Source of the DNA: Ceraceosorus guamensis
Taxonomy: Eukaryota; Basidiomycota; Exobasidiomycetes; Ceraceosorales; Ceraceosoraceae
NCBI RefSeq assembly: GCF_003144195.1
Contig: NW_020290020.1
Location: forward strand, 62,001 to 126,000
Length of the DNA: 64,000 bases
Direction: 5' to 3'
Part shown: one piece after another, positions 57,746 to 64,000 of the stretch
Position numbering within the stretch: position 1 is the first letter of the stretch
How the letters are laid out: every line of letters starts with the position of its first letter
Made by a program: the position numbers and the translations under genes
The notes under the pieces: generated by a model
Told to the model about the DNA's origin: nothing
The model's input: the letters and a program-made list of their open reading frames with translations, nothing else
The model's database searches: none

Positions 57746-60700
57746 ATGCTTCGCGCAGTGCCGCGCCGTTTTGCGGTGCCAGGCGCGCCTCTAGCGAGCC
57801 TGAGAGCGCCCTCTCAAGCGACCGCCTGCGCCAGCGCCGCCGCCAGTCTCAGCAGACCGCTGTCCACGAGCGCGGCGACCTGTCGAGCAGCACCCGTCTC
57901 TCGACCCAACGCTCCCTCGGCATCCGACTCGTTCATGCACACCAACAATGCCTACTACGTGGAGGAGATGAGGAGATTGTGGGAAGAGGATCCCAAATCC
58001 GTTCATTCTTCTTGGGACGTCTACTTTAGAGGAATCGAAATGGGTATTAAGAGCGAGGGCGCTTTCAGGCCTCCCCCTACGCTCATGCCTTTGCCCGTAG
58101 ACGCACCGCCCATCGACACCTCCTCCCTCAGCCAAGGCGGCGAAAGCCACGTCGACGATCATCTCAAGGTGTGTTCACATGCCAGCCCGGTCTGATCGTT
58201 CTCGCGCACCGCGATCTCTGACGCTCTGCTCGTACGGCGCCACAGCTGCAACTCCTTGTCCGCGCATATCAAGTGCGAGGTCATCGCATCGCAGTATTGG
58301 ATCCTTTGGGAATCCTGCATCCTGACTTGAGCGATGCCGTTCCCAAGGAACTGACCATTGAGCACTATGGCTGGTCTGACAAGGATTTGGATCGTGAGAT
58401 GCGATTGGGACCTGGTCTACTGCCCAACTTCATCAAGCACGGCAAGGATCGCATGACCATTCGCGAAGTCATCGATGCCGTCAAGCGTATCTATTGTGAG
58501 TTCTGCGAGTGAAGATGGTTGCGTGGGCAGCCGTGCTGATGCGCCGATGACCACCACGCAGGCGGATCCATCGGAGTTCAGTACGTTCACATTCCCGATC
58601 GCGAAAAGTGCGACTGGCTGCGGGAGCGCATCGAGCTGCCAGAGCCGTTCAAGTACAGCACGGAAGAGAAGCGCACCATCCTCGATAGGCTGATTTGGTC
58701 AGACTCCTTTGAGCGCTTCATTTCCTCCAAATATCCCAACGAGAAGCGTTTCGGCTTGGAAGGTGGCGAGTCGCTGGTGCCGGGTGTCAAGTCGCTCATT
58801 GACCGCACCGTCGAGCACGGCGTCAACTCCATCACCATCGGAATGCCTCACCGTGGACGTCTCAATGTCCTCGCCAATGTCATTCGCAGGCCAGTGGAGG
58901 CCATCTTGCATCAATTTGCCGGCAAGAGCGACGACGGAGAGGGAGGTGGTGATGTCAAGTACCACCTGGGTGCCAACTATGTGCGTCCAACGCCTTCCGG
59001 CAAAAAGGTGGCGCTGTCCCTGGTCGCAAATCCCTCTCACCTGGAAGCAGAAGACCCGCTCGTTATCGGCAAGACTCGCGCGCTGCAGGACTTTGCGGGT
59101 GACACTGCTCGCGAGACCAGCATGGCTTTGTTGATGCATGGAGATGCCGCTTTTGCCGGACAAGGTGTGGTGTACGAGACGATGGGCATGTACAATCTGC
59201 CCAACTACGCCGTGGGGGGTACGATCCACATTGTCGTCAACAACCAAATCGGCTTCACCACGGATCCTCGTTTTGCCCGATCTACGCCCTACCCCAGCGA
59301 CATTGCAAAAGCCATCGACGCACCCATTTTCCACGTCAACGGCGACGACGTCGAAGCCGTGACGTTTGTCAGCCAGCTGGCCGCCGATTGGCGCGCGAAA
59401 TTCAAAAAGGACGTCGTCATCGACCTGGTGTGCTACAGAAGACACGGCCACAACGAGACGGATCAGCCCAGCTTTACGCAACCTAGAATGTACGAGGCGA
59501 TCGCCAAGCAGCAGCCTACACTGACTCAGTACGCTGAGCAACTGGTCAAGGAGGGAAGCTTTACGGAGCAGGACATTGAGGAGCACAAAAAGTGGGTTTG
59601 GGGTTTGCTTGAGGAAGCTGCGGAGAAATCCAAGGACTACACGCCGGGAGAGCGCGAATGGCTGTCCGAGGCGTGGGATGGTTTCCCTTCGCCCAAGGAG
59701 CTCAACGAGCTGATCCTCGATCATAAGGACACTGGTGTGTCGAAGGAGCGCCTGACCGAGATCGGACATGCGGTGGCTTCCTACCCCGAAGGTTTCACTG
59801 TGCACCGCAACCTTGCCCGTATCCTCAAGGCGCGCGGCAAGACGGTCGACGATGGAGAGGGCATCGACATGTCCACTGGTGAAGCGCTCGCTTTTGGCTC
59901 GCTCGCTCTCGAGGGCAACCACGTGCGCGTGTCTGGTCAAGACGTTGAGCGAGGCACCTTTTCTCAGCGCCATGCCGTGCTGCACGACCAAAAGACGGAA
60001 GAGACTTGGACGCCGCTCAACAACCTTTCCAAAGAGCAGGCGCCGTTCGTGGTTTGCAACTCTTCCCTCTCCGAATTTGGCTGTCTCGGATTCGAGCTTG
60101 GCTTTAGTCTTGTGGACCCCAAAAATTTGACGGTGTGGGAAGCTCAATTTGGCGACTTTGCCAACAATGCGCAGTGCATCATTGACCAATTCATCGCTTC
60201 TGGAGAGAGGAAATGGTTGCAGCGCACGGGTCTCGTGATGAACCTGCCTCACGGCTACGACGGACAAGGACCTGAGCACTCTTCTGCCCGTCCAGAGAGG
60301 TTCCTGCAGCTGTGCGACGATCACCCTTTCCACTTTCCTTCGCCCGAAAAGATGAACCGTCAGCATCAGGATAGCAACATGGCCGTCGTGTACTGCACCA
60401 CACCCGCCAACGTCTTTCACGTGCTGCGCAGGCAGGTCCACCGTGATTTCCGCAAACCTCTCATCTCCTTTTTCTCCAAATCCCTCTTGCGCCATCCCGA
60501 AGCTAGAAGCAAGCTGGACGACTTTTTGCCAGGCACTGGCTTCCAACGCTACATCGCCGAGCCGCACGCCAGCGAGGGCAAGGATGAATTGGCACCGCCC
60601 GAAGAGATCAAGAGGCACATTATCACCTGCGGACAGACCTACTTTGCCCTGTTGAATTGGAGGAGGGAAAAGGGAATCAAGGATGTGGCAATCAGCCGCA

Positions 60701-61002
60701 TCGAGCAGATCTCTCCCTTTCCTTACGACATGATTACGCCTCATCTGGACAAGTATCCCAATGCGGATTTGGCTTACGTGCAGGAAGAACCACTCAATAA
60801 CGGTGCTTGGTCTTATGTCCAACCTAGATTGAGAACGGCTTGCAGACACACCGAACACCACAAGGACACCCTCGCCGTTCTGGCTTCCAGACCTCCCTAC
60901 GCTTCCGTCGCCACCGGCTCCAAGCGCGCCCACCAGGCAGAGGTGGAGCAGTACCTCACCGACGCTTTCAACGTCGAGCGCGTCGCCAGCGATGGTCACT
61001 AG
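57746..61002 (+). CDS. KGD1: 2-oxoglutarate dehydrogenase E1 component (mitochondrial)
   Basis: Thiamin-diphosphate E1 subunit of the 2-oxoglutarate dehydrogenase complex of the TCA cycle, in the mitochondrial matrix. Exons 57746-58168, 58246-58495 and 58562-61002 give 1037 residues, normal for fungal Kgd1. The N-terminus [20 protein letters not shown], rich in Arg/Ser/Ala, is a mitochondrial presequence. Next come [20 protein letters not shown] (the E2-binding N-terminal motif), [20 protein letters not shown], and [20 protein letters not shown]. Catalytic landmarks are [42 protein letters not shown], the ThDP/Mg motif [14 protein letters not shown] (near residue 418) with [11 protein letters not shown], and [17 protein letters not shown]. 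The C-terminal half has [20 protein letters not shown] and ends SDGH. The first intron uses a GTGTGT donor. It is intact. Confidence 0.97.
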
Positions 61003-61105
61003 CCGTGCACGCGCCTAGGCTGCGAATATGAATCGTAATCAATGTATTGCACGAGACTGGGGATGCTCGAGACTGCGCGCGACTACCGCGCCCCAAGCGG
61101 CTGCA

Positions 61106-64000
61106 TTAGTGGGTGTGCGTATGGGAATTGTGTTTCTGGCTAGAGGAATCGTCAGTGTGACCGTGGTGCGCGTGGTCATGTGCATGAGAGTGAGAGTGGG
61201 CATGCTCATGGCTGTGGCTGTGGCTGTGGCTTTGGTCTTTGCTCGCGCCTTTGATCGTGCCTTGGCTCTGCCCAGAATCATGGCTGTGATCGTGGCCATG
61301 GTCGTGTGCAAGACTATGAGCGTGACCGTGCCCATTGTGGGAGTGAGAGTGATCCTGATGGTTGTGTGCACCGTGATCGTGGTGATGATGGGCATGATCG
61401 TGGTGCACGTGTTCGTGGCGGTCATGATCATGGTGACGATGGGCAGAGTCGTCGTGTGCGTGTGCGTGTGCGTGATCATGATCGTGCCCATCATGCTCAT
61501 GATCACAGCCCGATCTTTCTCTGCCCTCTCTGCTGCACTGAATGACCAGTTCACCAGCTCTCAAGCTACCCCTCAAGCTTTCTCCTGCACTAGCTCCCGT
61601 TCCCGCTCCCAAAGCCGGTGCAGCTAATTGCCAAGCCCACCTAGTCACATTGAGCACGTCCGAGTCTGTCGCTTCCTTGTGCAAAAACACTTGCACGTTG
61701 GCGATGAGCGACGCTGCCTTGGCAGATCTCGGACCCGTCTGCTGCACATGCGCACCGCCTGAAAGGATCGAAGGCACTTGTCCCTGTGGACCAGATAAGG
61801 CGGACGTCTTGGGCGTCAATTGCCACAAGTGCGGCGGTGCTACGTAGGTCACGAGCGGGTGCTCCTCAATCTGCGTAAATTTTAGGGTCAGAACAGCACG
61901 TTTTTCAATCGAAGCCAGCACGGCTACTTACAGTCTTGAGGGTATGCATGAGCTGTACGCTCTGTGTCTGCCACTTCTCAGGCGCAGTCTGGAGAAGGAC
62001 CTTTCCCAGCGCCTTGCTAGCCGGGTACGCAATATAAATCATCGCGGCGCTCTCCAGACCTGCGAGTACCTTGTCCAACGCAGCTACCTGAAACGGAGGC
62101 ATGACGATGCTGGCGAGCGTGAGCACCAGGCTGAAGAAGAGGATGGTCAAGCTGAAAGGGTTGGAGAGCAGAGAAAGGAATGGACCAGCCAGTGTGGCCG
62201 GATCGACCAGCACTGAGGCTTTTCGCGCGTGCCCTCTTCGGCTCCTAACCGTGCGACCTGACTGAGAGTCTGCAGCCGCAGTAGAAATGCCGCACGCTTG
62301 AGCGAGCACCGAAAGTCAGCAACGATGCGCATCAGGGTCAACATTCATCGCAACTCACCAGCGACGAGGCCTTGATGATTACCGAGCACCATGCTGCTGA
62401 TAAGGCCGGCTGCACTGGCAGCCAGCAGTAACCCGCTAGGCAGGTGCAACCCCGCATTGTCCTCTGCATGCACCTCTTCCGAACCCTCCAGCAATGCGTG
62501 CTCGATCGACTCTTTGAGGACGTAGATGGATGCGAATACGAGGTATATAGATTGCACAAAGTGCAGCAGCGTTTCGACTCGTTGAGGTCTGTGTGGATGT
62601 AGAGCAGAGGGCAGCGTGAGCTGCGCTGGCGCACCTCCACTCTCTACGCTCACATCCTAGCACTCACCCGTATACCTTTCCAGCCTTGTTTTCCGCCTTA
62701 GCTTTGGTGGTAGCCCACTGTCCGCCGGCTTCGCACCAGCTACCGAGCGCGTCAAATACGACAAGATATCCCAGACCCGTCATGGCCAAAGAGTCTCCCG
62801 CCTGTCCGGCCACCCATAGTCCCGCTCCTACAGCAAAGTGCACCGCACCAAACAAGAGGAGGGGTCTGGCGGAAGGTGGCAGACCGGACAAGTCCGCGAG
62901 GGAGCTGGAAGAAGAGGAAGACCCGAATGCGGTCGCAGCTGCGTGCGGTGCGTGACGTGGGCCCGAGTTGTCCAGCGACGAAGGAGCATTAACTTCCCAA
63001 GGGGGCACATCCGAGCCGTACTTGCCCGTCGCTGCGGATACGGGAGACATAGGACTGGCAGATGACAGCCCTCCAGCCGACACCTCGCCTGGGGAAGAGC
63101 CGAGGCTGTGCGTCTGAACTCCGCCTCTAGCATCCAACATCGCCGCATGATTGACGGAGTGTTTTCGATGATGTCCTCTTCTGCTCCTGCTGGAGCTAGA
63201 TTGCAAGCTGGCACCTCCGTCGGCGGAAGCCGGTGCCAGAGTTGCTTCCGTGGTATCGGCTGGAGCTGCGCCAGAAAAGTTTCTTGCCGCTTGAGCAGCA
63301 TCTGCTTCTGCCTCTGCCTCCGTACCAGGTCTCGGGAAGAATGTCGACAGGTTCCTGGCATGGACAGTGGAGTGCATGCGGCTATGCTCGCGCCTCTCTG
63401 CGGGGCTCATCCGATCCAAAGCGCTCAGCGAAAGTCCACCGGATGTCAGTTCAGATGACGCTGATGAACTTTGCCTGTCCAACGGCGAAGTCGCATCGCT
63501 CGGGAAGGCATCTAGAGATTCGTAGGCCTCCTCCTGCTCCTCGGCAGTACGGGATGCCTTGGCTGCCTCGGTCGCGCGAGCCTGTTCTCCCTCTGGGAAG
63601 CCATTGAGCGATGGAGTTGCTGGCTGTACACTGACGCGGAGCGCCGGCAGCCCGCCCTTACTTTCCAAACTTGTCTCTCTCTCCATGTTGTGCCTTTGTG
63701 GCGCAGCCCCTGCACCCTGGGTCGTCTCAGGTAGCGGCACCGCCTTGCGTTCAGGGCTGCCCTCAAAGGTAGAACTCAATTTCCTTTCCCTCGAGTAAGA
63801 TGAGGGGTAGCCCGCGCTCGCAATGCCCAAAGCCTTGTTGGTGTTTCGCAGCTGCTCAGCGCTTAGACTACTACCACTGATAGTGCGCGGTCTATTAGGG
63901 CTCGTTTCGGATGCTGGCGAAAGAGTGGATGGATAGCTGCCAGATGCGAGCAGCACAGACGGAGCTCGAGCGTGGGTTGACCCCGATTGTTGACCTTTGG
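61106..64000 (-). CDS. ZRG17: Zrg17-like cation diffusion facilitator (5' end missing)
   Basis: Probable subunit of an ER/Golgi zinc transporter; in yeast Zrg17 pairs with Msc2. Minus-strand exons 62668-64000 (open to the right edge, so the start lies outside), 62359-62588, 61932-62269 and 61106-61870 agree in phase. A Ser-rich cytosolic region of over 330 residues precedes membrane segments LLFGAVHFAVGAGLWVAGQA and GLGYLVVFDALGSW. Then come RVETLLHFVQSIYLVFASIY, LLLAASAAGLISSMVL and NPFSLTILFFSLVLTLASIV. The HxxxD zinc site of ordinary CDF transporters is not kept: the second segment reads LVVFD, with Leu where His is expected. That favours the Zrg17 branch over a transporting subunit. The cytosolic C-terminus ends in about 110 residues of alternating His with Asp/Ser/Ala. 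The assignment to Zrg17 rather than Msc2 rests on these points and is moderately sure. Confidence 0.78.

Noticed and set aside
61028-61627. Val/Met-rich membrane-like plus-strand frame
   Set aside because: It is the reverse reading of the His-rich tail of the Zrg17-like gene; CAT/CAC codons read backwards give ATG/GTG.
1-64000. Mobile elements, CRISPR arrays, rRNA genes
   Set aside because: I saw no transposase, reverse transcriptase or integrase motifs, no terminal repeats, no spaced repeats and no rRNA-like sequence.

Overview
This 64 kb window is nuclear DNA of a filamentous or yeast-like basidiomycete, most likely from the Ustilaginomycotina. The evidence is dense genes on both strands, short GT-AG introns (about 50-130 bases) with GTGAGT-type donors and CTGAC-like branch sites, long serine/proline/glutamine-rich disordered tails, and core genes of fungal type (MMM1, BRO1, HIS1, NEO1, PRP31, KGD1, a Zrg17-like protein, HSF, Zn2Cys6). 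I cannot name the species. Exon models were built by hand from open frames, splice signals and reading-phase agreement. All are predictions.

Layout. 1-2267 (-): U2 snRNP factor SR140 homologue, cut by the left edge. 2918-5212 (+): Rad60/Esc2-type SUMO-like protein. 5659-9356 (-): BRO1/ALIX. 10256-12033 (+): MMM1. 14536-16339 (+): secreted bicupin oxalate decarboxylase. 17035-19788 (+): heat-shock factor. 20604-21026 (+): mitochondrial ribosomal protein bL34m. 22294-23155 (+) and 23433-24487 (-): two tail-to-tail secreted proteins of unknown function. 26605-27826 (+): HIS1. 27934-31104 (-): Zn2Cys6 regulator. 33482-37590 (-): large Q-rich protein of unknown function. 39213-41534 (+): OTU-domain protease. 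41895-46320 (-): NEO1 flippase. 46806-49870 (+): RINT1/TIP20 tether. 49956-52105 (-): PRP31. 52944-54017 (-): secreted Gly/Ser-rich protein. 57746-61002 (+): KGD1. 61106-64000 (-): Zrg17-like zinc transporter, cut by the right edge.

The genes are mostly unrelated housekeeping functions: splicing (SR140, PRP31), membrane traffic and lipid transport (BRO1, MMM1, NEO1, RINT1/TIP20), metabolism (HIS1, KGD1, oxalate decarboxylase), and transcription (HSF, Zn2Cys6). I see no operon-like or biosynthetic cluster, no convincing transposon, no tRNA or rRNA gene and no CRISPR. The long gene-poor stretches (12.0-14.5, 24.5-26.6, 31.1-33.5, 37.6-39.2 and 54.0-57.7 kb) share a recurring degenerate word related to TTCGTGATTC / GACTCACGACTC.

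The most unusual observations are a splice problem in the oxalate decarboxylase gene that is best solved by a 2-base exon or nested twin intron, a GC-AG intron in SR140, a near-perfect hairpin at 13814-13851, and three secreted proteins without recognisable domains. I found no clear sign of a wholly new multi-gene system.
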